Of a DNA stretch of 36,678 nt, positions 8,407 to 16,490 are shown piece by piece (positions within the stretch are counted from its first letter, which is position 1; each line of letters starts with the position of its first letter). The position numbers and the translations under genes were made by a program. The notes under the pieces are model-generated. The model searched no databases and had not been told where the DNA came from. It worked only from the letters and a program-made list of their open reading frames with translations. The DNA is from Corallococcus sp. CA053C (GTDB lineage Bacteria > Myxococcota > Myxococcia > Myxococcales > Myxococcaceae): the NCBI RefSeq assembly GCF_003611675.1, contig NZ_RAWA01000048.1:1-36678 (forward strand), given 5' to 3'.

Positions 8407-9696
8407 TTACAGGGCGTTGAGGAAGGCCGCGAGGTCCTCCTCTTCCCGTGGGGTGAAGTCGAAGCCGAGCGCCTGCTCGTAGAAGGTCACCACGCCGGGC
8501 AGTGAGTCCACGATGCCGTTGTGCAGGTAGGGCGCGCGCGCGGCGAGCCCGCGCAGGTTCGGCGTCTTGAAGCGGTTCAGGTCGGCCCAGCGGCCCGTGA
8601 CGAAGCCGAGGCCCGGGTCGGTGGTCTGGAGCGTCTCACCCGTGGCGGTGTTGCGCAGCGTGTAGACCGCCATGTCCGCCTTCTTGAAGGCAGGCGACGA
8701 GGCCTGGATGTTGAACAGGAGCCCATTCACGTTCTGCCCGTTGTTGGCGGCGGTGTGACAGCCGCCACACCGCCGGCCGTTGTGGTCGCCGTTGTTGAAC
8801 AGCTCCTGGCCGCGAGCAATCTGCCGACGGTAGGGATTCCAATCCCATCTCCATTCGTCGAAGAGGTCGAACCGTCCCTCGACGAGCGGCTGTGAGGCCT
8901 GCGCCTCGGGCCCGCCTCGCGCGCCCCCCGCGTCGAGCCGACCCGCGCCTAGCACGAGCGACTGCGCATGCGAGATGCCGAGCTCGAAGTCCACGATGGC
9001 CGCGATCGTCTCCTCCGACGCCGGAGGCCCCTGCTGCGCCCCCGTCACGTTTCCACGGGCCTGACGGCTGAGCCCGGCGTGAAGGTCCCCCGCGACGGTG
9101 TTGGCGCCGTCCCACATCACCGTCAGGCTCTTGAAGTTCGCGGTCGGCAGTGGTCGGCGGAAGAAGAGGAGGTTGCTCGTCGTGCCGTAGCCAAACGGAT
9201 CCTCGGCGGCGATCACCTGGAACTCCGCGTTCGCCGGGGGTCGCCGCAGCCGGAGGAACTTCCCCTGCAACAACATGCTGTAGGACTTCCGCCGCGCCGC
9301 GACCGTCGAGACATCCGAGAGCGGCGTGTTCGCATCGATGATGTTGAAGAGGGGGTGCAGGCCCCAGGTCAGGTCGAACAGCCGCTGGATGGTGGCTGGG
9401 CGGAGGCTCCACCCGTCCGACGGCTCATGGCAGGTGCCACAGTGGCGGCCATTGGTGCCCTGCGGCGTGAAGTATTCACCGGTCAGGTCCACGAAGCCCG
9501 CGGTGCTGTACGACGCGCCAAAGCCTCCCGGGTTGGGCAGGGGCAGGTTGTTGGGCAGTCTTCGCAGGGCGAATTCCTGCGCCGTTGACGCATGAGCTGC
9601 GTCTCCCCCTTCGGATCCATCCGCGACCGGTGCGCTCCCCAACACCCCCAGCAGGATGCACACCCCACCCATGAAGCCGAATGGCACACGCCGCAT
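8407..9696 (-). CDS. Exported di-haem cytochrome-c peroxidase/MauG-like protein
   Basis: 429-aa periplasmic haem protein. A signal peptide spans about residues 1-27. Two c-haem sites are present: CGTCH at 86-90 and CGGCH at 310-314, the number and spacing expected of bacterial CCP/MauG-type di-haem enzymes. The C-terminal RAPYLHNGIVDSLPGVVTFYEQ is the family's conserved block around the distal region. It may reduce peroxide or oxidise a partner; the natural substrate is unknown. The Shine-Dalgarno (AGGGGGAG) is eight bases before the ATG and lies in the 3' arm of a strong hairpin (9705-9736), which could limit translation. Confidence 0.92.
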   Translation of the reverse strand: MRRVPFGFMGGVCILLGVLGSAPVADGSEGGDAAHASTAQEFALRRLPNNLPLPNPGGFGASYSTAGFVDLTGEYFTPQGTNGRHCGTCHEPSDGWSLRPATIQRLFDLTWGLHPLFNIIDANTPLSDVSTVAARRKSYSMLLQGKFLRLRRPPANAEFQVIAAEDPFGYGTTSNLLFFRRPLPTANFKSLTVMWDGANTVAGDLHAGLSRQARGNVTGAQQGPPASEETIAAIVDFELGISHAQSLVLGAGRLDAGGARGGPEAQASQPLVEGRFDLFDEWRWDWNPYRRQIARGQELFNNGDHNGRRCGGCHTAANNGQNVNGLLFNIQASSPAFKKADMAVYTLRNTATGETLQTTDPGLGFVTGRWADLNRFKTPNLRGLAARAPYLHNGIVDSLPGVVTFYEQALGFDFTPREEEDLAAFLNAL

Positions 9697-9704
9697 GTGG
9701 TTCT

Positions 9705-9736
9705 CCCCCTTCAGCCTGGAATCGGCTGGAAGGGGG
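9705..9736 (-). promoter_or_regulatory. Hairpin covering the Shine-Dalgarno of the di-haem gene
   Basis: On the mRNA strand CCCCCTTCCAGCC pairs with GGCTGAAGGGGG across a seven-base loop, with one bulged base. This gives about 12 base pairs, mostly G-C. The 3' arm is the Shine-Dalgarno itself, followed by AGAACCAC and the ATG at 9696. It could be a translational control element or a rho-independent-like stop for the upstream minus-strand gene; no U-run follows, so the former is favoured. Confidence 0.55.
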
Positions 9737-9812
9737 TCATCCCAGGACAGGGAAAGGTCCTGTATGGCCCGCCGGTCACGGCCCTGTGTGCTTCCGTGCG
9801 CGTTGGACAGGC

Positions 9813-10175
9813 TCAGAGCGCGCGGAGGTGGTCCGCGGCGGGCATCTGGACCTGCGCTGCGCGCACGACGTCCGAGCCGAGGCAGCGCACCGGGACGACC
9901 TGCAAGCCGCTGGCGTCGCCGATGACCACCTCGCTGGGCGCCTTGGGGGTCTTGAACGGGTGGTCGATCTGATAGTGCCGCGAGCCCTTGCTGAACGGCC
10001 CGACGCAGCCCATCAGGTTGAACTTCAGCCCCTCCTCGAACGTGTCATCGGGGTGGAAGGCGATGCCCGAGAGATAGTTTTGCGCCTTGCCCTCCGCGAG
10101 GAGGTACAGCGTCTGGGTCATCGGCTCGTAGACGGCGGAGAGTTGGGTGGCGTTGACGAGCGTCTGGAATCCCAT
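9813..10175 (-). CDS. Unrecognised 120-aa small protein
   Basis: Compact soluble protein, MGFQTLVNATQLSAVYEP onward, with no signal peptide or membrane segment. Recognisable features are alternating hydrophobic strands (LSAVYEPMTQTLYLLAEG, YLSGIAFHPDDTF, SEVVIGDASGLQVVPVRCLG). I cannot name a family. The ATG at 10175 is preferred over an in-frame GTG at 10247 because AGAGG lies just upstream and the extra 24 residues are low-complexity. It is divergent from the bEBP gene at 10331 across 155 bases. It might belong to that locus or simply neighbour it. Confidence 0.65.
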   Translation of the reverse strand: MGFQTLVNATQLSAVYEPMTQTLYLLAEGKAQNYLSGIAFHPDDTFEEGLKFNLMGCVGPFSKGSRHYQIDHPFKTPKAPSEVVIGDASGLQVVPVRCLGSDVVRAAQVQMPAADHLRAL

Positions 10176-10330
10176 GAGGGCCTCTGGGGGTTGTGCCCGC
10201 TTGGGAGTGGGCAGTGCATGCCCGTTGCCTTGCAGCCGCCGCGCCAACCGACCCAGGCGACCCCGCAGGTACCTTCCCCGCCCCCTGCCCGGCAGGGTTG
10301 TTCCCGGCTTCGTAAGGTACAGTCGCGTGA

Positions 10331-11971
10331 ATGCCTCGTTCCGGTGACCGCGATCCCCAGGCCCCCGTCGTGACGGCGGATGTGTCCACGGCCGTCGAAG
10401 CGCTGCCGCGGGGACAGCGCCCCTCCGCGCGCCCCATCCCGGCGTTGACCCTCGTCTCGCACCCCACGGCCACCCGCATCGGGGAGCGGCTGCTGCTCCA
10501 CGGCCTCCTCGCCGGTCGGGAGGTCGCGCTCTCCCGCAACGCCCCGGACTTCACCCGCCCGGGCGAGCCGCTGGGGCTGCCCCTGGGCGACCCCTTCATG
10601 AGCCGCAAGCCGCTCCTGTTCGTCCCGGCGGGCGAGGGAGTCCGCCTCGTCCCGGGTGACGAGGGGCGCTGCACCTGCGCGGGCGAGCCGATCCACGGCG
10701 ACCGCGAGTTCAGCCCCGAGGAGCTGGCGCGGGGCGTCCCGCTGGAGTTCTCCGGGCGCACGGTGGTGCTGCTGCACCTGGCCCCCCCACCCGATTCGAA
10801 CGCACCGGCCTCCCTGGGCATGGTGGGACAGAGCGCCGCGCTCCACGGCCTGCGCCGGCACATCGAGCGCGTGGCCGACCTGGACGTGCCCGTCCTCATC
10901 CGGGGCGAGACGGGGACGGGCAAGGAGCTGGTCGCCCAGGCCCTCCACGAGCGCAGCCGGCGCGGGGGCCCCTTCGTCAGCGTCAACATGGGCGCCATCC
11001 CCAAGGAGCTGGCCGCCGCGGAGCTCTTTGGCAGCGTCCGGGGTGCCTTCACCGGCGCCCAGCGCGACCGGGAGGGCTTCTTCCGCGCCGCCCAGGGAGG
11101 CACCCTCTTCCTCGACGAGGTGGGCGAGTCCTCCCCCGAGGTGCAGGTCATCCTCCTCCGGGTGCTGGAGACAGGGGAGCTGTACCCGGTGGGGGCCAGC
11201 AAGCCCGTGGCGACGGACGTCCGCCTCGTCGCCGCCACGGACGCGGATCTGGAAGCCCAGATCGCCGACGGGCGTTTCCGGGCCCCCCTGCTCCACCGGC
11301 TGGCCGGCTACGAGCTCCGGCTTCCGCCCCTGCGCGAGCGCCGGGAGGACATTGGCCCGCTGTTCCTCCACTTCGCCCGACAGGAGCTGGAGGCGCTCGG
11401 AGAGACCCACCATCTCACCCCGAGCGACCCCTACGCCGCGCCGTGGATACCGGCAGCCCTGGCGGTGCGCCTGCTGCTGCACCCCTGGCCCGGGAACATC
11501 CGCCAGCTCCGGAACGTCGCCAGACAGCTCGTCATCGGCAGCCGGGGCCAGCCCTGCCTGGAGCTCGATGCGCGCCTCGCCCAGGAGCTGCGGCTTCCCC
11601 TGGCGCGGTCGCCCCGGGCGCCCACTCCCGCCCCGGAGCCAGCCCCGGAGCCAGCCCCGGAGCCCGAGGTCGCGGCACGCCGCAAGTCCACGGAGGTGGG
11701 CGAGGCGGAGCTGCTCGCGGCGTTGCGCGCGCACGACTGGGACGTCAAGAAGGCCGCCCACCACCTGGGGATCGCCCGCTCCTCCATCTACGATCTCATC
11801 GAGCGCAGCCCCAGCCTCCGGCTCGCGGGCGACCTGAGCGTGGAGGAACTCACCCTGTGCTTCCACGCCTGCCGGGGCAACCTGAATGAGATGGTGAAGC
11901 GCCTGGAGGTCTCCAAGCGGGCGTTGAACCGGCGCGTCAAGGAGCTGGGGCTGGTCCCGAAGGAGTCGTGA
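10331..11971 (+). CDS. Sigma-54 enhancer-binding protein with FHA-like sensor region
   Basis: 546-aa transcription activator. Residues about 40-150 look like a degenerate FHA domain (PLGDPFMSRKPLLF in place of the usual SRxH core). The AAA+ domain has Walker A GETGTGKE (192-199), the sigma-54-contacting GAFTGA loop (238-243), Walker B GGTLFLDEVG (256-265) and an arginine-finger region (FRAPLLHRLAGYELRLPPLRER). After a Pro-Glu linker come two helix-turn-helix-like segments: DVKKAAHHLGIARSSIYDLI and NLNEMVKRLEVSKRALNRRV. Putative enhancer repeats start nine bases after its stop. Very similar repeats precede two other sigma-54-like promoters nearby. FHA modules read phospho-Thr, so the adjacent kinase is a natural partner; that is inference. 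Confidence 0.93.
   Translation: MPRSGDRDPQAPVVTADVSTAVEALPRGQRPSARPIPALTLVSHPTATRIGERLLLHGLLAGREVALSRNAPDFTRPGEPLGLPLGDPFMSRKPLLFVPAGEGVRLVPGDEGRCTCAGEPIHGDREFSPEELARGVPLEFSGRTVVLLHLAPPPDSNAPASLGMVGQSAALHGLRRHIERVADLDVPVLIRGETGTGKELVAQALHERSRRGGPFVSVNMGAIPKELAAAELFGSVRGAFTGAQRDREGFFRAAQGGTLFLDEVGESSPEVQVILLRVLETGELYPVGASKPVATDVRLVAATDADLEAQIADGRFRAPLLHRLAGYELRLPPLRERREDIGPLFLHFARQELEALGETHHLTPSDPYAAPWIPAALAVRLLLHPWPGNIRQLRNVARQLVIGSRGQPCLELDARLAQELRLPLARSPRAPTPAPEPAPEPAPEPEVAARRKSTEVGEAELLAALRAHDWDVKKAAHHLGIARSSIYDLIERSPSLRLAGDLSVEELTLCFHACRGNLNEMVKRLEVSKRALNRRVKELGLVPKES
11630..11665 (+). repeat. Three tandem 12-base units in the bEBP linker
   Basis: GCCCCGGAGCCA occurs three times in tandem (last base differs in copy three), encoding the APEP-type linker between the AAA+ and DNA-binding domains. 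It is likely a length-variable flexible spacer. Confidence 0.9.
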
Positions 11972-11979
11972 GCGACCGG

Positions 11980-12012
11980 CGACATGCCGGCGGCATGTCG
12001 CGGGTCGTGTCG
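11980..12012 (+). promoter_or_regulatory. Putative enhancer (UAS) for gene A promoter
   Basis: CGACATGCCG (11980-11989) and CGGCATGTCG (11991-12000) are separated by one base and form a perfect inverted repeat. A weaker copy, GGTCGTGTCG, follows at 12003-12012. The element is centred about 95 bp upstream of the -24 box at 12085, the usual distance for a bEBP enhancer. Closely related elements occur at 16307 and 18064 before the other two sigma-54-like promoters. Confidence 0.7.
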
Positions 12013-12083
12013 CTTCACCGCGAACCCGGGGTCGCAAGAGCCGCGCGCGCCCCCGCTGCATGGGACCCACCCGGTTTCATGTC

Positions 12084-12100
12084 TGGCATCCCGCTTGAAT
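12084..12100 (+). promoter_or_regulatory. Sigma-54-like promoter of gene A
   Basis: TGGCATCCCGCTTGAAT matches the consensus TGGCAY-R-N4-TTGCW with exact GG-N10 spacing. The -12 dinucleotide is GA instead of GC, a deviation shared with the promoter of gene B. The predicted start of transcription is near 12110, just before the leader hairpin. Confidence 0.6.
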
Positions 12101-12112
12101 AGGCAGACATCA

Positions 12113-12148
12113 CCCCAGAACACTTCTGGGGTAGGTCTGGAGAGCGCC
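12113..12148 (+). promoter_or_regulatory. 5' leader of gene A: hairpin plus Shine-Dalgarno
   Basis: CCCCAGAA (12113-12120), loop CAC and TTCTGGGG (12124-12131) form an eight-pair stem close to the predicted 5' end of the mRNA. It is followed by AGGTCTGGAGAGCGCCATG, which contains the ribosome-binding GGAG. The same layout with changed but still complementary stem bases is found before gene B. Confidence 0.7.
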
Positions 12149-12499
12149 ATGACATGCTGCACCCCCGACAGCATCACGCCCAACAGCATCAAGGACTTCA
12201 CCGTCCACACGCCGCGCCCCCTGCCGATGACGGCCTGGTGCGATGACAGGTCCACCCTTCCCGTGAAGGCTCCCAGGGGGTTCCAGGTCTCGCACCGGAC
12301 GTCGCCGGGCAGGAGCAAGCGCATCAAGGGCTGCCATCCCGCGAGTCCTCATCAGCGGGTGGCCTCGTGCGGCTCCGTGCCGCGCCAGACGGCCCAGGGC
12401 TCCAGTCAGCACAAGCCGAGTGCCTTTGGCCGCGCGCTGCCCGAGACAAAAGTAAACCCTGGGTCAATCGAGCCGACGAGCAATAGTGTCGGGAGGTAG
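12149..12499 (+). CDS. Small gene A: unrecognised 116-aa protein under a sigma-54-like promoter
   Basis: Begins MTCCTPDSITPNSIKDFTVH; no signal peptide, membrane segment or family that I recognise. The first half uses mostly G/C third positions (ATC, AAG, GAC, TTC, ACC, GTC), which supports real coding. The last third is richer in basic and Ser/Gln residues and less biased, so the C-terminus may be poorly conserved or frameshifted. GGAG lies six bases before the ATG, behind a sigma-54-like promoter and hairpin. The stop is ten bases from the convergent kinase stop at 12510. The placement between bEBP and kinase, plus the shared leader with gene B, suggests a regulated product of this locus. 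Function unknown. Confidence 0.6.
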   Translation: MTCCTPDSITPNSIKDFTVHTPRPLPMTAWCDDRSTLPVKAPRGFQVSHRTSPGRSKRIKGCHPASPHQRVASCGSVPRQTAQGSSQHKPSAFGRALPETKVNPGSIEPTSNSVGR

Positions 12500-12509
12500 C
12501 CGTAGCGGC

Positions 12510-15500
12510 TCAAGGTCCAACGCTGAGACGCCGCGCGACGGTGAGCAGTCCGTTCCACTCGTGGGCAAGGTTCGGATTGCGCTTGAGCGCCTGGGTGAGC
12601 TCCTCCAACGCCTGACTCCGCCAGTGACGCGGGTCCTCAGGACTGGCGGTGTCGGCCAACTCCAGGCGCAGACCGGCACGCAGGGCCTGGGCCACGGGCC
12701 AGTCGGGCCGGGCCTTCAGGACCTGCTCGGCGAGCTCGAGTCCCCGCTGGAGCTTCGGACCGGACTCACGGCCCGCGCGCTGCTGCCGCTCCACCCACAG
12801 GCGGTAGAAGAGGCCGGCCTCCAGGCGATACTCCGGATCGTCCGGTGACAGGGTGATGGCTTTCTCGAAGGACCTCGCGGCCGCTTCCATGTCGTCGGCC
12901 TTGAGCGCCCCGCGCTGCTCCTTCCAGCGGGCCGCGATCACCTGCGCCTTGCCAAGCTGGAGCCACATCTCCGCGTCCTGGGCATTCTTCTCCAGCGCGG
13001 CGTGGAGTTCCTCCAGGGCACGCGAAAGCTCGGCTCCGGGATCGCGCCCCTGCTCCAGTTCGAAGCGGGCCTGGGCGACATGCACCGTGCCCAAGAGGCC
13101 TCTAAGCCAGGTGGCCCCCGGCATCCGCTCCAGGCCGCGTCTCAGCGGCGCCTCGGCCTCGCGCCCGCTCGGGCGGGGGTCCTCTCCCAGCGCGAGCAGG
13201 TAGTTACAGCGCCTGGCGAGCAGGGAGCCCAGGTTGGCATAGGCGAAGCCCTGTCCCGGCGAGACCGCGATGGCCTGTTCGAAGGAGGCACGGGCCTCAT
13301 CGAGCACGGGAAGGGGATCGCCCCCCCGGTTCCAGGCATCATCGGCTCGAAGGAGGAGCGCCGCCCCCATCCCGTTGTGGAGGTTGGGGATCCGCGGGTT
13401 GATGGCGAGCCCCCGCCGGTACTGCTCCAGGGCCAGCTCCAGCTCGGGCCGGACATCCTCGCCGCGATTCCTCCGCCGCCGAGCCAGCTCCGCGTGGACC
13501 TCGCCTGCATAGAAGTACGACACCATGTGCTGGGGGTTGAGGGTCTGGGCCTTCGCGAGCGCGTCCGCGGCCCTCTTCAAGTCTTGATCCGCCTGTGCGT
13601 TGCGCGGGAGTGAGGCCCGGGTCAACAGCGCGCTGCCCAGGTTGATCCAATCCTCCGGGATGCGCGGATCCAGGGCGATGGCCGCCTCGTAGGCACGGAT
13701 GGCCTTGTCCCGGCTGCCCTGGGAGTCCACCCCCACCTGATCCTCGTAGTCCGCCCAGGTCTTGAAGACGAGGCCGGAGTCTCCATAGTAGCCCCGGTCC
13801 CGGTCCGCCACGGGGATGCTCTCGAACAACGCGGCGGCCTTGCCGAGCAACTCGCGGGGATCCTCTCCCTTCTCGACGCGGTAGCGCGCCTGGAGCCAGG
13901 TGCTCCGCGCCAGGTGGAGCGTGGCCTCCGAACGCGTGGGCTCCACCGTCCGGGCGCGCTGGGCGGCCTCGATCGCCTTCGCGAGCGGCTCCGCCCCATC
14001 GCCTCCCCGGGTGAGCCGGTATTCGGCCAGGCGGTGGTGCACGCGCGCCATCCGGACCAGACACGGTGCGTCGTCCGGCACGACGGTGAGGCAGCGAGCC
14101 ACCGCGTCCAGGGCCCGCTGGTAGGAGGGCATCACGTCTCCCTTGCCATACAGCTCCATCACCATCGCGTCGGCCTCGAGCCGGGCCAGGGACCGGTACA
14201 CGGCGGGCTCGCTCTCGGCCGTGGCGGCGGCGGTGGCGTAGGCCTTCCGACCGGCTTCGAAGTCCGCGCGGGCCCCCTCGGGATCTCCTCCGTTCCAGCG
14301 CTTGAAGCCCCGGGCCTCGAGGAGGTCCCCGCGCAGCATGGGCAGCTCATGGAACCAGGGCAGCCTGCTGCTGGCGCCCTCCAGCAGGGCCAGGGCCTCG
14401 TCGAAGCGGCCCTCATAGAAGGCGACCAGCGCCGCCACGTATTCCGCCGAGGGCACCTGGGCGCCCTCGCTCTGCTTGAGCCACGCGAGCGCCGGATCCC
14501 GGTACAGGCGCTCCGCGTCACGCGTGGAGGCCTCCCGCAGCTCCGGGGAGAAGATCCGCTGCGCCTCCAGGAGTTGCTGCTGGTAGCGCCGCCCCGTCAC
14601 GAGGGCGAGCGCGTACGCGGCCCGGGGCGCATGGAAGCCGTGGCTCCAGGCGGACTCCAGCAGCTCGCGGGCCTTCGCTTCCTCGCCCAGCGCGAGGTGG
14701 CCGCGCCCCAGCGCGTAGTACCCGGGACCCAGCGCGCGCGGACCGGCTTGCGCGATCTCCGCCTCCAGCTCCGCCATCTGCCGCTGGAGGGCCCGGCGGT
14801 CCTCGCGGGTGTCATGCACGCGCGAGAGCGCGGAGTAGCGGACCCCCGACTCGATGTGTTCCACCAGTTCCGTGAAGCGCTGGGCGATCCGCTCGCGCTC
14901 GGCGGCCTCGCGGCGGGCCAGGGCGCCCCAGCCCAGCGCCACCGTGACGGCGAGCAGCCCAGCGGCGCTCACGGAGGCCAGGAGCCGGTGTTTGCGCAAC
15001 CGCTTGCGCAGGGAGTACCCGAAGCCGGTGCGTGCGAGCACGGGCTCCCCGGAGAGGAAGCGGTCCAGGTCCTCCGCGAGCGCGCGCGCCGAGTCGTAGC
15101 GGGCGGAGCGCTCCTTCTCCAGGCACTTGAGGGCGATGAACTCCAGGTCCGCCGGCAGGCCCGGCTCCAGCAGGCGCGGCGCCTTCGGCTCCGTGGTGGG
15201 GATGTTGTTGAGCACCTCCAGGCCGTTGTCCCCCGGGATGGGGACCTGCCCGGTGAGGAGGAAGTAGAGGCTGGCGCCCAGGCTGTAGACGTCCGCGCGG
15301 CGGTCCAGCCGGCTCACCTCCCCGCGCGCCTGCTCCGGGGCCATGTAGTGGGGCGTGCCGAGCACCGCGCCCGTGGCCGTCATGGATTCGTTCCAGTCCC
15401 GCGCCAGCCCGAAGTCCATCACGTAGGGCCGGGGCGTCCCGCCGTCGGCGCGCTCGACCATGATGTTGGAGGGCTTGATGTCCCGGTGGATGAGCCCCAC

Positions 15501-16151
15501 GCGGTGGGCCTCATGGACGCCCAGGGCGGCCTCGCGCATCACCAGGGCCTTCTGCTCGACGGTGAGCGAGCGCACCAGGGCGCTCAGCGGCTGGCCGTCG
15601 ATGTACTGCATCGCGATGAAGACCTTCCCCTCGACGTGGCCGACCTCGTACACCTGGCACACGCGCTCGTGCTGCACCTTGGCCTGGGCGCGCGCCTCGG
15701 AGATGAAGCGGCGGGTGTGCGCCTCGTCGTCATCAAGGACGAACTTGAGGGCCACGTGGCGGCGCAGCCGTGGATCCAGGGCCAGGAACACGCGCCCCAT
15801 CCCGCCCTGTCCGAGGAACCGCACGTACTGGTACCGGTCCCACCCGGAGGAGATGGGAAAGGCCGGGGCGCTGGCCTGCCGCAGGGCCATCACCTGGCCG
15901 ATCCGCGCCGGATCGAGCGTGGGGGTCTCATCGGCGACAGGTTGCGCCAGGGGCGGCGGTTGCTGGGGGGCGGAGACTTCCTTCAGGAGGGACGCAAGCG
16001 TCTGCTCGGACATCACGCCCCGTGCACGGAGCAGCTCCAGCGGGCTTCGTCCCAGGCGCCGGGCCTCCTCCCGCAGGGCCGCCGCCTCCTCCCGTGGGAG
16101 GAGCCCCTCATCCATGGCGAGCCGCAGTTCCGTCTCAACGTCGCGGTTCAT
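12510..16151 (-). CDS. Ser/Thr protein kinase with C-terminal TPR array
   Basis: 1213-aa membrane-anchored kinase. A helical N-terminal region (MNRDVETELRLAMDEGLLPR) resembles that of other myxobacterial kinases. The kinase domain, about residues 107-385, has GQGGMGRVF, the ATP-binding Lys136 in VALKF, catalytic HRDIKPSN with Asp224, DFGLA at 246-250 and a HYMAPEQARGE activation segment. A hydrophobic helix (ASVSAAGLLAVTVALGWGAL) follows, then about 750 residues of TPR-like helical repeats. ATG 16151 is chosen because GAGGA lies nine bases upstream; the in-frame ATG at 16214 has no ribosome site. It is flanked by small genes A and B and close to the FHA-bEBP, which may be its phosphorylation partner (inference). 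Confidence 0.93.
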   Translation of the reverse strand: MNRDVETELRLAMDEGLLPREEAAALREEARRLGRSPLELLRARGVMSEQTLASLLKEVSAPQQPPPLAQPVADETPTLDPARIGQVMALRQASAPAFPISSGWDRYQYVRFLGQGGMGRVFLALDPRLRRHVALKFVLDDDEAHTRRFISEARAQAKVQHERVCQVYEVGHVEGKVFIAMQYIDGQPLSALVRSLTVEQKALVMREAALGVHEAHRVGLIHRDIKPSNIMVERADGGTPRPYVMDFGLARDWNESMTATGAVLGTPHYMAPEQARGEVSRLDRRADVYSLGASLYFLLTGQVPIPGDNGLEVLNNIPTTEPKAPRLLEPGLPADLEFIALKCLEKERSARYDSARALAEDLDRFLSGEPVLARTGFGYSLRKRLRKHRLLASVSAAGLLAVTVALGWGALARREAAERERIAQRFTELVEHIESGVRYSALSRVHDTREDRRALQRQMAELEAEIAQAGPRALGPGYYALGRGHLALGEEAKARELLESAWSHGFHAPRAAYALALVTGRRYQQQLLEAQRIFSPELREASTRDAERLYRDPALAWLKQSEGAQVPSAEYVAALVAFYEGRFDEALALLEGASSRLPWFHELPMLRGDLLEARGFKRWNGGDPEGARADFEAGRKAYATAAATAESEPAVYRSLARLEADAMVMELYGKGDVMPSYQRALDAVARCLTVVPDDAPCLVRMARVHHRLAEYRLTRGGDGAEPLAKAIEAAQRARTVEPTRSEATLHLARSTWLQARYRVEKGEDPRELLGKAAALFESIPVADRDRGYYGDSGLVFKTWADYEDQVGVDSQGSRDKAIRAYEAAIALDPRIPEDWINLGSALLTRASLPRNAQADQDLKRAADALAKAQTLNPQHMVSYFYAGEVHAELARRRRNRGEDVRPELELALEQYRRGLAINPRIPNLHNGMGAALLLRADDAWNRGGDPLPVLDEARASFEQAIAVSPGQGFAYANLGSLLARRCNYLLALGEDPRPSGREAEAPLRRGLERMPGATWLRGLLGTVHVAQARFELEQGRDPGAELSRALEELHAALEKNAQDAEMWLQLGKAQVIAARWKEQRGALKADDMEAAARSFEKAITLSPDDPEYRLEAGLFYRLWVERQQRAGRESGPKLQRGLELAEQVLKARPDWPVAQALRAGLRLELADTASPEDPRHWRSQALEELTQALKRNPNLAHEWNGLLTVARRLSVGP

Positions 16152-16306
16152 CGACAGTGTTCCTCGTGAGGAGCGCGGGGGCGAGGGACGGGCAAGGCCC
16201 GCATCAGTCGCCATCAGGGGACACCCCCTGCCCCCGGGCGCCCACCTTGCCGGAGTATGACGCCTTCACGGAAGTGACGCGAAGTGCTCCCCGGGCGAGG
16301 GAGGCG

Positions 16307-16340
16307 CGGCATGTCGCCGACATGTCGCCGCAGTCGTCGC
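16307..16340 (+). promoter_or_regulatory. Putative enhancer (UAS) for gene B promoter
   Basis: CGGCATGTCG (16307-16316) and CGACATGTCG (16318-16327) are spaced by one base, an 11-bp period, and a weaker third copy (CGCAGTCGTCG) follows. The element is centred about 108 bp upstream of the -24 box at 16425. It has the same decamer pair and spacing as the element at 11980. The kinase gene reads away on the other side, so it could also affect the kinase, but no minus-strand -24/-12 pair was found there. Confidence 0.7.
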
Positions 16341-16423
16341 GGCGGTCGCCTGAGACCTCCCAGGAAGGGCCTTCCGGGGGCACGGGCTGGCGCTCCCCCA
16401 CACAGGCCCAAAGGCTTTCAGGC

Positions 16424-16440
16424 TGGCCTCGTGTTTGAAT
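16424..16440 (+). promoter_or_regulatory. Sigma-54-like promoter of gene B
   Basis: TGGCCTCGTGTTTGAAT has GG-N10-GA geometry identical to the gene A promoter, including the same TTGAAT -12 element. Transcription would begin near 16450, directly before the leader hairpin. Confidence 0.6.
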
Positions 16441-16456
16441 AAGGGGGGGGAGTGGT

Positions 16457-16490
16457 CCCGGAAATTTCCGGGGCAGGTCAGGAGAGCCCC
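16457..16490 (+). promoter_or_regulatory. 5' leader of gene B: palindrome plus Shine-Dalgarno
   Basis: CCCGGAAATTTCCGGG (16457-16472) is a perfect palindrome, able to fold as a six-pair stem with an AAUU loop. It is followed by AGGTCAGGAGAGCCCCATG. This 19-base tail differs from that of gene A at only two positions. Confidence 0.7.

Noticed and set aside
10118-12070. 650-codon minus-strand frame
   Set aside because: Antisense to the bEBP; no recognisable motif.
11788-12327. 179-codon minus-strand frame opposite gene A
   Set aside because: It crosses the bEBP end, enhancer and promoter; gene A on the plus strand has promoter, leader and better codon bias.
13914-16169. 751-codon plus-strand frame
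   Set aside because: Antisense to the TPR kinase, whose kinase motifs are unmistakable.
16152-16306. Possible sigma-54 promoter for the kinase on the minus strand
   Set aside because: No sequence with GG-N10-GC geometry found between the enhancer and the kinase start.
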